Part shown: one piece after another, positions 54,185-64,000 of the stretch
Layout of the letters: each line of letters opens with the position of its first letter
Numbering within the stretch: the first letter of the stretch is position 1
Origin: Toxonevra muliebris
Taxonomy: Eukaryota; Arthropoda; Insecta; Diptera; Pallopteridae
Direction: 5' to 3'
NCBI GenBank assembly: GCA_963691655.1
Contig: OY829329.1
Coordinates: forward strand, 66,728,822 to 66,792,821
Length of the DNA stretch: 64,000 nucleotides
Made by a program: the position numbers and the translations under genes
Notes under the pieces: generated by a model
What the model saw: the letters and a program-made list of their open reading frames with translations, nothing else
Told to the model about the DNA's origin: nothing
The model's database searches: none

Positions 54185-54445
54185 TATATAGTGATTTCAA
54201 TGGTCCTTGGATTGGTAGAGCTATTCCCGTCAATTGGCCTGTTAGATCACCAGATCTTACCTCGTCGGATTTCTTCTTTTTTTTTGGGGCTATTTCAAAG
54301 ACAAAGTTCTCAACCAAGTACCAAGAACACGTGCCAATATGATAGAGTGAATCAAAAACGCGTGTGCCGAAATTCAAGCAGACACACTTCACAGTTGTGT
54401 ACAGTCACTTTAAACGCTGATTAATAAGTGCATTGAAGTCGAAAC
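54185..54445 (+). pseudogene. 3' part of another transposase (IS630/mariner-related)
   Basis: The plus strand reads WIGRAIPVNWPVRSPDLTSS then DFFF. After a one-base slip in the T run at 54271-54279 it continues WGYFKDKVLNQVPRTRANMIE, a stop, and IKNACAEIQADTLHSCVQSL. The pattern W-I-G-R-G-P..WP.RSPDLTPLDFFLWG..K is common in insect DDE transposase-like proteins, where the Asp of SPDLTxxD completes the catalytic triad. The upstream catalytic region is missing. It is distinct from the maT, Tc1 and mariner copies nearby. Confidence 0.6.
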
Positions 54446-54649
54446 CACCAGGCTTGTTCTAAGGATCGGGATTTATGTGTCGAAAACTTCGGTTTTTGTT
54501 TTAAAACTCTTATCCTCGATCAGCCTTTGAATAAAATTACGTTTTTATTGAATCCTACCAAACAGCAGAAGATTATGCTTGGTGGAGAACAACGACTTCG
54601 AAATTAAAAAAAAAAAAAAATGAATTAACTCATTATTGTCCAGCCTGTA

Positions 54650-55770
54650 AGTTCAGTTACCAGCATTTACCAGCGCACTGCGACCTTTAAGATCTATTGT
54701 GCCCCTTCATGGACTCATAGTATTTCCATAAGTCCAGCCTCCAATAGAAATTTCAGTATGGATCCTATTTCTATGGAGTTGAGATTATCATCCGCTATTT
54801 GGTGCTCATCCAGAATTCTTTTACGAATATGCATAAGTGCGGAGCACTTTCCTAAGATGTGCTTTGCAGATTCCTTATCTTCTCGCCAAAACCTACATGA
54901 TTCATTTGCTGTAATTTCCAGTTTTATTAGGTGATAGTTCAACCTACAATGGGCTGTTAGAATTCCTGTAATGATTCTAAGACTATTCTTTTTAAGACTA
55001 TTGTTTTAGGTTAAAGGTTTCGAATGCTCTAATCCTGGTCTATGTTCCCAGTATAGTTTCCTTTGTTTTTCTTCTTCTTTCTTAATTAGTATAGAGAGTG
55101 TTTCTTTACCTATTCCACAGAATGGCTCCCGACCAACGAAAGAAGTTGATGCTCCTTTCTTTGCTAGTGTATCCGCAGATGCATTCCCTTTTAATCCCAA
55201 TATGACTCGGGACCCAAAGGATCTAAATCGGATTATATAACCCAAGCGTATTTAGTTTATCAAGGCACTCCATCACCAGTTTTGAGATAACCTGGTGAGA
55301 CTTAAGTGCATTGGCTATAGGTTAGGATCGCAATGTTTTGGTTCCGGTAGTTGAGCTTAAATTGCGTATATTTCCACTTGAAAGTTACTGGTGTACCAAC
55401 CCATGGGCTCAGAGTATTTTTTCCTTGTCTCCAGATACTCCAGCACCGGTTCCTTCTTCAGTGAGAGAACCGTTTGTGTACCATGTTATCTTATGCTGGT
55501 TTATCATATACGTTTTAGATATACCTTCCCATTTCTTTTTGTTACTAAGTTCTGTTTTGAATCGTTTTTCAAAACTAAACTTTGGCTGCATGTTGTCCCT
55601 CGGTATGGCAATTTCAGGGTGCTGTCTCTTTAGAATATCAAACTTTTTTCGATTAAGCCATCTATTTGTCCCGATATCTTCACCAGACATCTTTTGGATA
55701 GCCCTCTTCATCTGGCATTGAATGTGAATATGAAGAGGTGTAAGTTCTAATAATTGTTCAAGCATATAGC
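54650..55770 (-). pseudogene. Non-LTR ORF2 relic: RNase H and C-terminal tail
   Basis: Minus-strand order: QMKRAIQKMSGEDIGTNRWL and RDNMQPKFSFEKRFKTELS (about 55710-55560), then ITWYTNGSLTEEGTGAGVSG (RNase H first motif, with Asn in place of the catalytic Asp of YTDGS), then LGLKGNASADTLAKKGAST near 55200-55150 (last RNase H motif, G-x-EGN-xxAD), and finally MNYHLIKLEITANESCRFWR and KESAKHILGKCSAL (Cys/His tail, about 54940-54830). This is the RNase H-bearing 3' half of a LOA/I/R1-type LINE. A small internal disruption occurs near 55250-55420. It may belong to the same family as 35070-35544, though the tails differ. Confidence 0.7.
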
Positions 55771-55884
55771 TACATATATGTGACCTATGTCTAGTCCGAT
55801 GGCTTTATACTGCTAAATGATCTATTTGGGAAAAAAAATTTTGATAAAACAATTTAATACATGTGATTATATATGACGCGCTCA

Positions 55885-55985
55885 GAGGAAAAGTGAAGAA
55901 TAAAATTTGCTAGAGGAAAACTGAATCTAGAAAATTTCATAGAGCCAAAACGAAGTTTCGTTCTGCTTTGCTTATTTGATTTTGT
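55885..55985. repeat. Partial copy of the 312-bp MITE family
   Basis: 'cgctcagaggaaaagtg' followed by 'agccaaaacgaagtttcg' resembles the ends and body of the MITEs at 56397 and 57402. Only about 100 bp is present. Confidence 0.4.
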
Positions 55986-56396
55986 ATGTGTGCGTAAGTT
56001 GCAAATCTACGTTCGTACTCGGCTATATTGTTGTAGTCTGCAAGTAGCAGCAAAAGAAAAGCTGCTTCTTAAAAAAAAAAGAAGCACATTTTTTGTGAAC
56101 ACAAGAATCCTACATCTAAGTTCTATACCCCAAATTTTGGGAGTTTTTTTTTAAATACAGCTTGTAACAATATTCCCAATAGACCAAAGGAATGATAAAA
56201 GTATTGTAGTGTGGTTGGAAAAAAGTTTGTTTATCAAAAAGTATAAGGGGTCCTAGAGCATCAAAACACTTTCCACCCCCTTATTCTTGGAAAAATAACC
56301 TCAGAAAGTAAAGTGTTGTAATTTTATACTTTTTTGAATGGAAATGAGCTGCTAAATTATAGATATTTTATATATTAGATTTACGAACAGTATAAA

Positions 56397-56708
56397 TGAG
56401 ACGCTGAGAAGAAAAGTGTTATAACTTCTACGCTCAGAAAAAAATGGAATAATTTTACTTAAGAGCAAAAGCAAAACGAAATATGTTCAGAGCAAAAGTG
56501 AAACGAAATATGTTCAGAGCGAAAACGGAATAAAAAACTATGCTGTTCTTGCTGTGAAAGAATTGTTATACCACTTTTGCTCTTACTTTTAAGGCGTTTC
56601 ATTTTCACTCTAAACCGTATTACTTATGCCATTCTTGCACTAACACTCTAAATTATTTCACTTTTGCTCTTATATAAATTTTAGCCCGCTTTTCCTCTCA
56701 TCCTGTCA
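56397..56708 (+). mobile_element. 312-bp foldback MITE, copy A
   Basis: The ends are inverted: TGAGACGCTGAGAAGAAAAG at the left and the reverse complement of TGACAGGATGAGAGGAAAAG at the right. The body is a chain of 'agagcaaaagtgaaa' and 'cacttttgctct' words, giving strong self-complementarity. Copy B at 57402-57713 is the same length and in the opposite orientation. No ORF. Confidence 0.75.
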
Positions 56709-57401
56709 AATAAGAGTTAACGATGGAGAGGTGAAAGGGAGTTCTGAATTTTCCATTCTATTTTAAAAATTTAATTTAAAATCGAAACGATATTTTTATC
56801 AAGACTCAATTTTGTAGTATTATCACTAATACTATCCAGATTTTTTCTATTTCCCCACTCCGTCGTTATCTGCATTTTTTTTTACTGTTTTCGTACATTT
56901 AATCGTTTCTAACGAGCCATTTGGTGGCGGAAAAACTCCACTATAAACTCAACTATATAATGCTTTTTATTTTTAATTTTGGAGAAGTTCTGAAACCCCA
57001 TAACCTCTCTCTAAATACGACCTTGTCCTCTACTATTAAGACTAGAAATTTTACAATATTTGCTAAATCAAATCTGATGAAATATCATAGCTCTAACGGT
57101 AACAATTGACAGAGTATAGTTTTTGTGTTTATATGCTCACTTTTAGCAGAGTGTCTAGCATCCAACCATACAAGCCTCAAAACCATTGAAAAATGTATTA
57201 TTCTCGTATAACCCCTATCTTCTCGTACAACTTCTTCTAAGGAGCCTGAGTGACTTTAGCTTTACAAGTTTACGAAATCTATCTATAGAACATTGAAAAA
57301 GTATTTCTAAAATACTCTAGGGGCTTCTTTAAATTCATTATACTTATAGGGCATGCTTCCAGAAAACTGTAATTATTATTCTAAAAATTTTCTAGTATAC
57401 T
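56709..57401. other. Spacer between the two MITE copies
   Basis: About 690 bp of AT-rich DNA with no recognised gene. It would form the loop if the two MITEs paired. Confidence 0.5.
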
Positions 57402-57713
57402 TGACAGGCTGAGAGGAAAAGCGGGTCAAAATTTATATAAGAGCAAAAGTGAAATAATTTAGAGTGTCAGTGCAAGAATGGCATAAGTAATACGGTTTAG
57501 AGTGAAAATGAAACGCCTTAAAAGTAAGAACAAAAATGGTATAAAAATTCTTTCAGAGCAAGAACAGCATAGTTTTTTATTCCGTTTTCGCTCTGAACAT
57601 ATTTCGTTTCACTTTTGCTCTGAACATATTTCGTTTTGCTTTTGCTCTTAAGTAAAATTATTCCACATTTTTCTGAACGTAGAAGTTATACCACTTATCC
57701 TCTCAGCCTCTCA
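57402..57713 (-). mobile_element. 312-bp foldback MITE, copy B
   Basis: Begins TGACAGGCTGAGAGGAAAAG at 57402 and ends CCTCTCAGCCTCTCA at 57713. Read in reverse complement it matches copy A along its full length with scattered differences. A target duplication was not evident by eye. Confidence 0.75.
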
Positions 57714-60185
57714 CTTGTACTTTGGTGTTCTGATTGATTTCAAAAAATGCTCTAGAGTTCTGGGTTCTAAGGTCTTAACTCTCAGTTTAACCTCAACGCA
57801 AACTTTAACTTACAGCGAATTTTTTACACTAAAAGAAAATTAACTAATTACGATTAACATTTATTTATATTTTTATTTCAAAGCAAATACATTTAATGAG
57901 CTATCAACAGCTCTAATCAATTGCTTAGCAAATTTTTGTTGTCTACTTGAAACTGAAAATGCGTAATAATTTTTTTTTTCCTATTTTTTATATTTATATT
58001 ATAATTAATTGGTGCATATGAAAATGCAAATGCTGCAATTAAAAATCGTAATAAAATTGTTAACTATTAAAATGCTTTTGATTAAATTATGACAAATCAA
58101 TAATAATAATAAATTCATTACAAAAACTGTCAAAAAAAAAAAAAAAAAACAAAAACAGACACGCGGTTTTTTCTGAAAAAATGCACGCACATGCGTACGG
58201 TCGATACCGCCGTCCCTGGTTTTTCTGGCTGCCACTGTCAAATCATAAATAAATCGCACGATTTTTAAAACTCGATTTATAAACAAAATGAAACGCATTT
58301 ATTTTCATAATTTTCACTGTCACAAGCTTTTATTAGACGGCATAAAACTATTTACTTTATGAGTAGCAAACAAAGTATTTGGGTCTTATACCTACAGTGA
58401 TAGGGGGGTAGAGGGGATGTGAGAGAGGAGCAGTGTAATTAGTACGCATTGCGAATGGCTGAGTGCTGGCTATGGACATATCATTTTAATGGAATGGCAT
58501 AACAAATTCATTTATGAATTCATTCATTTATGTACATATACAAGCGATTTGTGCAAATATATATCCATATCTACGTAAATATTTTTGTTGTTTTGTTGAA
58601 AAACTCTTACAATTGAAATTCGTTGAAAAACGTCAAAAACTTTAAAGTGTCAATTGAGGATTTTATGTAAACAAAAAAAAAAAAAAAAAACACAAACTCA
58701 AAAAAGTGAAAAAAATAAATAAATGAGCACAAAACAAATTTAACTTTATTTAATTAATTTAACGACTACTTGAGAAGTTATCAGCGTCAGCGGCAAAAAA
58801 AAAAAAAGTAATGAAAAAAAAAGTGGCGCACGGCGAGCGTTTTTCTCCTACTTCTTCTTCTTCTCGTTGCTGCCGCCTCAAAGCTTCTCTACAGTTTCAG
58901 TGCTTTTTTTTTTTTTTTTTTTGTATTTATTTTTTGCAGTGTTTAAGAACATGAAAAACTCATTAAAATGTTTACGGCCAAAATAAATAGAGAAAGAATA
59001 AGGCAAAAGTTGCAAAAAGTAATAAACTATTATACTTCTTGCTGCCTCTTCGGTGCTTCTTCCTCTTCTTCTACTGCTAGTACTTGATTTTTTGCGCCCC
59101 AACTCCCCGCTTTCAACTCCTGTTGCCTGTCATCTTGGCGCTTTTTTTTTTTAGTTTTCGCAACTTTCGTTGAGTAGCAACGAAAATTTTCCTTTTTTTT
59201 TTTACAAAGTTTTTGCAAATGTTTGCAAAACTTGAAGCTAGTATTGAACAAACGCACTTTTCTTAATTTGCTAAGATAAAAGTTAAAAGAAAAAATGTTA
59301 AAAATTTTATAATATTAAATATTTATTTTGCTTTTTGTGCGAAATTTAGGTTACGTTGATTTTTATCTATTTTTTTTTAGTGATTTTCTAACTAATTGTA
59401 TGTAATTTTAAAATTTGTTTGTTTATATAGAATTAAAATGCATTTGCAAAAATTGCATTGTGGAAATTTAACACTGTGTTCTTCACTTTTGAAGTGACTG
59501 CAACTCAAAAAGTCGATAGAGAGCCTTAAAGAGAAAAAAAATGTCATGCATTGAAAAATTTTGAACTTGCTTAGGTTCATTACATCGCTCAACTACAAAT
59601 TTTTCTACCCGGTACCACCTCTAACCTGGCAATGGCATGTTTCCAAGAACTATAAGTTCCTTACTTTCGATTATAAAAAAAAATACTATAAAAATAGGTG
59701 CGAAAAGTTTGACCTAAGCACTCAATCAGCTATTGAGCTCTAACAATAACAGCTGTAAAAAAAATTATGAAGCTAAAAACCAAAAGTCAACTTTTTTTCC
59801 ACAACGTTCAATTTAATATTTTTTATACTCTAGAAAGAGAAAGGGTCTAGGAACATCGCACATTGTTTCATTTCAAAGCACTCACAACCCTTAAAATCAA
59901 TTGAGGCAGTAGTCAGAGAGAAAGAGATAGAGAGAGAGTCGAAGAGAGAGGGTGTAGGACGAAGAGGAAGGTAGGAGAAGTGCTGGATTGCAGTTTGATT
60001 TTATAATTATATTAAATAGACTATCTCAAACTTATAAAAAAAAAATAATTATTTTTAGCGGGTGCTTTAACCTTCTCATCTCCTTTCATGTTCCTCTGGA
60101 TGATTCATGTCATAACGAGACTAGTTGCGAAATATATAAGTACAGAAAACTTTTGAGATAAAAATATTTTGAATTTTAAAATTTT
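57714..60185. other. Non-coding (probable intron)
   Basis: Contains A/T runs (58132-58150, 58672-58690, 58908-58922), TTCTTC repeats (58852-58863, 59060-59075) and GAGA tracts (59920-59950). No exon recognised. Confidence 0.5.
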
Positions 60186-60189
60186 GACC

Positions 60190-61400
60190 AAAGATTCGAA
60201 TTCAGCGATCTCAAAAATCACTGAGTAAATATTTCCAGCCCAATTCTTCAACTTTTGAATTTTTTTGGCCGCCATTTTGAAGCTGCCATTTGGAGTTTTT
60301 AAACTTTGATCAAATATTCTGATTCAGCGACCCCAAAAACCTCTGAGTAAGCATTATCACTCAGATTCGTTTGATTGAAAGTTTTTTCGTCGCCATTTTG
60401 AATTTTCTGATTTCGACTACAGATTCGAATTCAGCGACCCCAAAAACCTCAAAGTAAATATTTCCAGCCCCATTCTTTAACTTTTGAATTTTTTAGGTCG
60501 CCATTTTGAAGCTGCCATTAGGAATTTTTAAATTTTGGCCAAAGATTCGAATTCAGCGACCCCAAAAACCCCCGAGTAAACATTTTCACTCAGATTCGTT
60601 GGATTGAAAGTTTTTTCGTCGTCATTTGTAAGCCACCATTTTGAATTTTCTGATTTCGACCAAAGATTCAAATTCAGTGACCCCAAAAGCCCCAGAGTAA
60701 ATATTTCCAGCCAAATTCGTTAACTTTTGAATTTTTTCGGTCGCCATTATGAAACTGCCATTTTGAATTCTAAAATTTAGACCACAGATTCGGATTCAGC
60801 GACTCCAAAAACCCCAGAGTAAATATTTCCAGCCAAATTCGTTAACTTTTGAATTTTTTTGGTCGCCATTTTGAAGCTGCCATTTTTAATTTTTTAATTT
60901 TGACCAAAGATTCGAATTCAGCGACCCCAAAAACCCCAGAGTAAATATTTCTTGCCAAATTCGTTAACTTTTGAATTTTTTTGGTCGCCATTTTGAATTT
61001 TTAAATTTTGACCGAAGATTCGAATTCAGCGACCCCAAAAACCACTCAGATTCGTTGGATTGAAAGTTTTTTCGTCGCCATTTGTAAGCCGCCATTTTGA
61101 ATTTTCTGATTTTGACCAAAGATTTAAATTCAGCGACCCCAAAAACCACAAAGTAAATATTTCTAGCCAAATTCGTTAGCTTTTCAATTTTTTTGGTCGC
61201 CATTTTGAAGCTGCCATTTTGAATTTTAAAATTTCGATCAAAGATTCTGATTCAGCGACCCCAAAAACCCCCGAATAAGCATTTTCAGCCAGATTTGCTT
61301 GATTTCAAATTTTTTTGTCGCCATTTTGAATTTTAGGATTTCGACTTCAGCGAACCCAAAAACCTCAAAATACCTATTAAGACTCATGGCATATTCGGTA
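60190..61400. repeat. About 121-bp tandem satellite, 11 units
   Basis: The landmark 'ttcagcga' recurs near 60200, 60323, 60430, 60552, 60673, 60794, 60916, 61025, 61129, 61251 and 61344. Spacing is mostly 121-122 bp, with shorter units of 93-109. Each unit also has 'ccccaaaaacc', 'gagtaaatatttccagcc', 'gtcgccattttgaa' and 'gaccaaagattcg'. Identity between units is uneven, so the array is old or diverging. Minus-strand frames show repeated FLGSLNSNL and FKMA words, which are by-products of the repeat, though similar words occur in other arthropod sequences. Confidence 0.85.
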
Positions 61401-61799
61401 AAGTTATTTTTTTTTTTAGATGCTGCCCTAGCGGTTTTGTCTCTATAGAAGTCAGTCACAGTGAATGGGTTAAATCAATTTTTTCAAAACCTATTGTTCT
61501 GTCTACATACGCAAATTTTCATTAAAAGATCTTAAAATATTAATAAACCCAAAATATTTTTAAGATATAAGTAAATTATAGATTTTTAATGTATAAATTT
61601 AAAAAAATCAGTACTAAAACAATCAAAAATTAAAAAAATCCATAAAATCAGTACACATACTAACAAAATCGGTACGTCTTTTACCCTTACTTTTTTTTGA
61701 ATTCCGGATTTGCTTAGAAATTTCTGCTCTTCTCTCTCCTCTTCTGAATAATTCAGTGTCATGGGTTAATTTAAATGACCTAGTTCAGATAAAAATATA

Positions 61800-62120
61800 A
61801 AAAAAAAAATCCGTGAGTTTAAAATTTTCCTTCTCAAAAACAGTTTCTGAAACTTTGGGAAACTTTTATTCAGGCCTATTCTAAATATTTGCGAAATGAA
61901 ATCACCGTAAAAATTTGTTTCTTTTCCAACTATACCTATGCCTTTCTTTCTTTCTTTCTTGGGGCTTTGGTACAATAGATCTTATAGGTCGCAGTGCCTG
62001 ACTTTCAAGTCGTCCTCTTTCAAATAATAATAATAACTATACCTATAGGAAAAGAAAGAAAAAGAAAAAAATTTACTTGGAGATTTCATTTCGGGAATAT
62101 TTAGGATAGGGTTGCTTGGT
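61800..62120. mobile_element. Foldback repeat family Z, copies 2 and 3, with an insertion
   Basis: The left arm (about 61825-61928, 'tattctaaatatttgcgaaatgaaatcaccgt') and right arm (about 62047-62115, 'ggagatttcatttcgggaatatttaggata') are inverted copies. Both resemble 31925-32040. The centre was split by a 95-bp insertion. Confidence 0.55.
61940..62034 (+). mobile_element. 95-bp retro-insertion with 12-bp target duplication
   Basis: AACTATACCTAT is present at 61928-61939 and again at 62035-62046. The insert begins GCCTTTCTTTCTTTC, has a central 'ggtcgcagtgcctgactttc' and ends in AATAATAATAAT-like tail. Short length, A/T-rich simple 3' tail and a 12-bp duplication indicate a LINE-mobilised 3' fragment or tiny SINE. 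Source family unknown. Confidence 0.65.
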
Positions 62121-64000
62121 TATATCTGGATTTGAAAGACTAAACTATAGAGAAAAAATTAAATTTCAAATTTTTACTTTTCGAAAAAAATTTCTGAAAC
62201 TGGAAAAAAATTTATTTCTTATATCTTGAATATCTTATGAGATAAAAAACTGGGAAGGTTTTATTCTTGGGTTATTTTAATTAATATAATCATAAGGCTT
62301 TTGCATCTGCATGATGTCCCCCAATTCATTCATGGACTTAAAAAGGGTGAACAAGATTGTGGAGTTCTAGTTTTCCGATGAAAATTAGTAAAAAAATAAC
62401 ATTTATCAATTGGAGAAGTGTAAGTCTAAATGGAACAAGTAACAAAAACATTGAACGGAAATATAACAAAAATTATGAATAAAACGAATTATTTTAATAA
62501 TTTTGAAGGAATTAAAGCAATCATCTGTTTCAAGTCGTTGGGTTTTTTTTATTACTACGTTTCTATCAACACGCTTTCAATGGTATCTGTCTGTCTGTTC
62601 GGGTGGAATTTTACAATCGATTTTAAACTAACTTCGCGATGAGCTAGAGACTTGAAACTTTAAACATAGTTCAGAACTAGATTGACAATGCAATATGAAA
62701 TATCTAAAATATATATAAATATAATATAATATAAAATATTAACGTTTATTTATTTATACAAACAATAATTATAGTATAGCATACTTTCAGGCTGGTATTT
62801 AAAATATTTATAGTTTGATAGCCTCTGTAATTACATAGTAGGTGTAAGCATATGAAGTTCGACTTTAGCTAACAGATGACATTCCTGTTATGTATGCTAT
62901 GTCATCCATCAATGAAATTGATAGATGAATATTTCACCTAAGTCACTATCAATTTTATCTCTATCCATGGTGAATAAAACGCAGCTAATAAAAAACCAAG
63001 AGTTGGATATTTTCTTTGTCCAACTTTTGATCGCAGAGATTTCCTCTTGTTTTTTACTTTTGGTCATTAATTTTTTAAAAATGCCAACACAGTGTATTTT
63101 TTTATTTTTTTTATTATTGTTTGCATTTTAATTTCATGCGTGTTTTTAAAATTCTATAAATTTTACGCATTGACATTAAATTTTATTGCTAAATTACATG
63201 AAAAAAAAACAAATATTTTTTATTCTGTATATTTTTAATCCATAAAATTTTATTTTTTTCGCGTGTGTGTATTTGTGAATTTCAGCATTTTTGTTGGCAT
63301 GTCTGCCAGCGTTTTACGTTTGGACAATTTTGGCAGTTGTTTTATTTTTTTATTGATTTTTTTTATCAAATATGTTGTTATATAATTTATACTTGTTTTA
63401 ATATTTTATTGTAATTATTGTTTGTTGCGACAACAGTATAATTTAAACTTATGAAGTAATATTTTTATATTTATATTTTTAATTTTCATTTTTAATACAT
63501 TAAGATGTATGTCCATAGTGCTTTAGATTAGATTAAACTTATTTTTCTTTTTGTTCAGAATAGTTCAAGTCTAGACTAAGCTTTTTGATTAGAAAACTAA
63601 ACTTCAGTTTGACTGACTATTCAGTTTTTTCTAAGTTTACTCTAAGTTTATATTTAAAAGTCTGCTGGGTTACTAAGTTTGGGTTAAAATCACAGTTTAA
63701 ACTTTCACTGATTCTAGTTCCAAATCTAGAAAAATATTCTTTTCGAATATACTAAACTTTTTTAAGAACCTATGAAATTGTATCTATGAGTTAGGTTAGG
63801 TCAGTCCTGTTAACAAAAATTGACCTATTTTATATAACTAGAAGTACTTCTTGGATCATAGATGTTCTATAATAATATCGAGAGCTCAAGTTTAATTATT
63901 TTTCTTTTAGTTACTCAATCTTATTTTCAAATTTATAGGCTTCATTTGCTGATCATTAACTGACCTACGTATCTACTCAAATTAGAATAAATATCTACTA
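62121..64000. other. Non-coding, AT-rich, no gene recognised
   Basis: Long T-rich blocks (63100-63480), and 'aagtttactctaagttta' type words around 63560-63700 that repeat loosely. GTTAGGTTAGG at 63791-63801 is like the SINE tail in reverse, but nothing else of a SINE is visible. Confidence 0.5.

Noticed and set aside
60964..61459. Minus-strand ORFs in the 121-bp satellite as genes
   Set aside because: The frames arise from the tandem unit and are interrupted whenever the unit length changes.

Overview
The window looks like AT-rich euchromatic, mostly non-coding DNA of a higher fly. Reasons: CAA/CAG-type (acaacaacaa, gttgttgttg) tracts, dense CA and ATGT/ACAT microsatellites, SINE tails built of CCTAA repeats, and relics of mariner, Tc1/maT, hAT, jockey-like and LOA/R1-like elements. 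A tephritid or related acalyptrate is my guess, from general character only. There is no bacterial-style gene organisation, no rRNA and no CRISPR.

Only one stretch reads as host protein-coding sequence: a His-rich first coding exon at 42059-42200 (+). It ends in a consensus splice donor and is preceded by a long leader and a possible TATA/initiator pair at 41068-41100. The next exon is not recognisable in the remaining 22 kb, so 42.2-64 kb is probably a large first intron. The DNA to the left is intergenic or leader/enhancer sequence. A 54-codon ORF at 19360-19524 is a weaker coding candidate.

Most recognisable structure is mobile or repetitive. From left to right: Helitron-like and dispersed repeats (0.6-2.2 kb); a hAT-type element (3328-4838) with 8-bp target duplications that has itself been hit by a tRNA-derived SINE (4532-4828) with its own target duplication; a 1.9-kb element with 17-bp perfect inverted ends (5427-7364); an internally deleted mariner (9658-10554); non-LTR and pogo-like relics (11-15 kb); foldback elements (13.9-14.3, 16.2-16.7, 22.9-23.6 kb); a hAT-like element (20912-22186) carrying a jockey-type RT relic; a 1.5-kb perfect 11-bp satellite (27.6-29.25 kb); a 120-bp tandem repeat (32.2 kb); a Tc1-type relic with about 190-bp inverted arms (33.1-34.2 kb); tRNA-like SINEs (49.5-49.9 kb); a nearly complete DD37D maT transposon (49937-51224); a mariner nested in a DD34E Tc1 element (about 51.9-54.1 kb); a LOA-like RNase H relic (54.7-55.8 kb); two 312-bp foldback MITEs in opposite orientation (56.4 and 57.4 kb); and a roughly 121-bp satellite (60.2-61.4 kb).

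The elements do not form a pathway. The functional interest lies in the nesting order, which gives a relative chronology, in non-autonomous elements paired with possible sources of transposase, and in repeat families that recur in the same order at distant places in the window. I saw no convincing new multi-gene system. The nearest things to new biology are the composite TGAAGTCA-rich hAT element, the hammerhead-like Penelope-type motif at 6.9 kb and the twin foldback MITEs. All element boundaries and identities come from reading the sequence by eye, without database searches.
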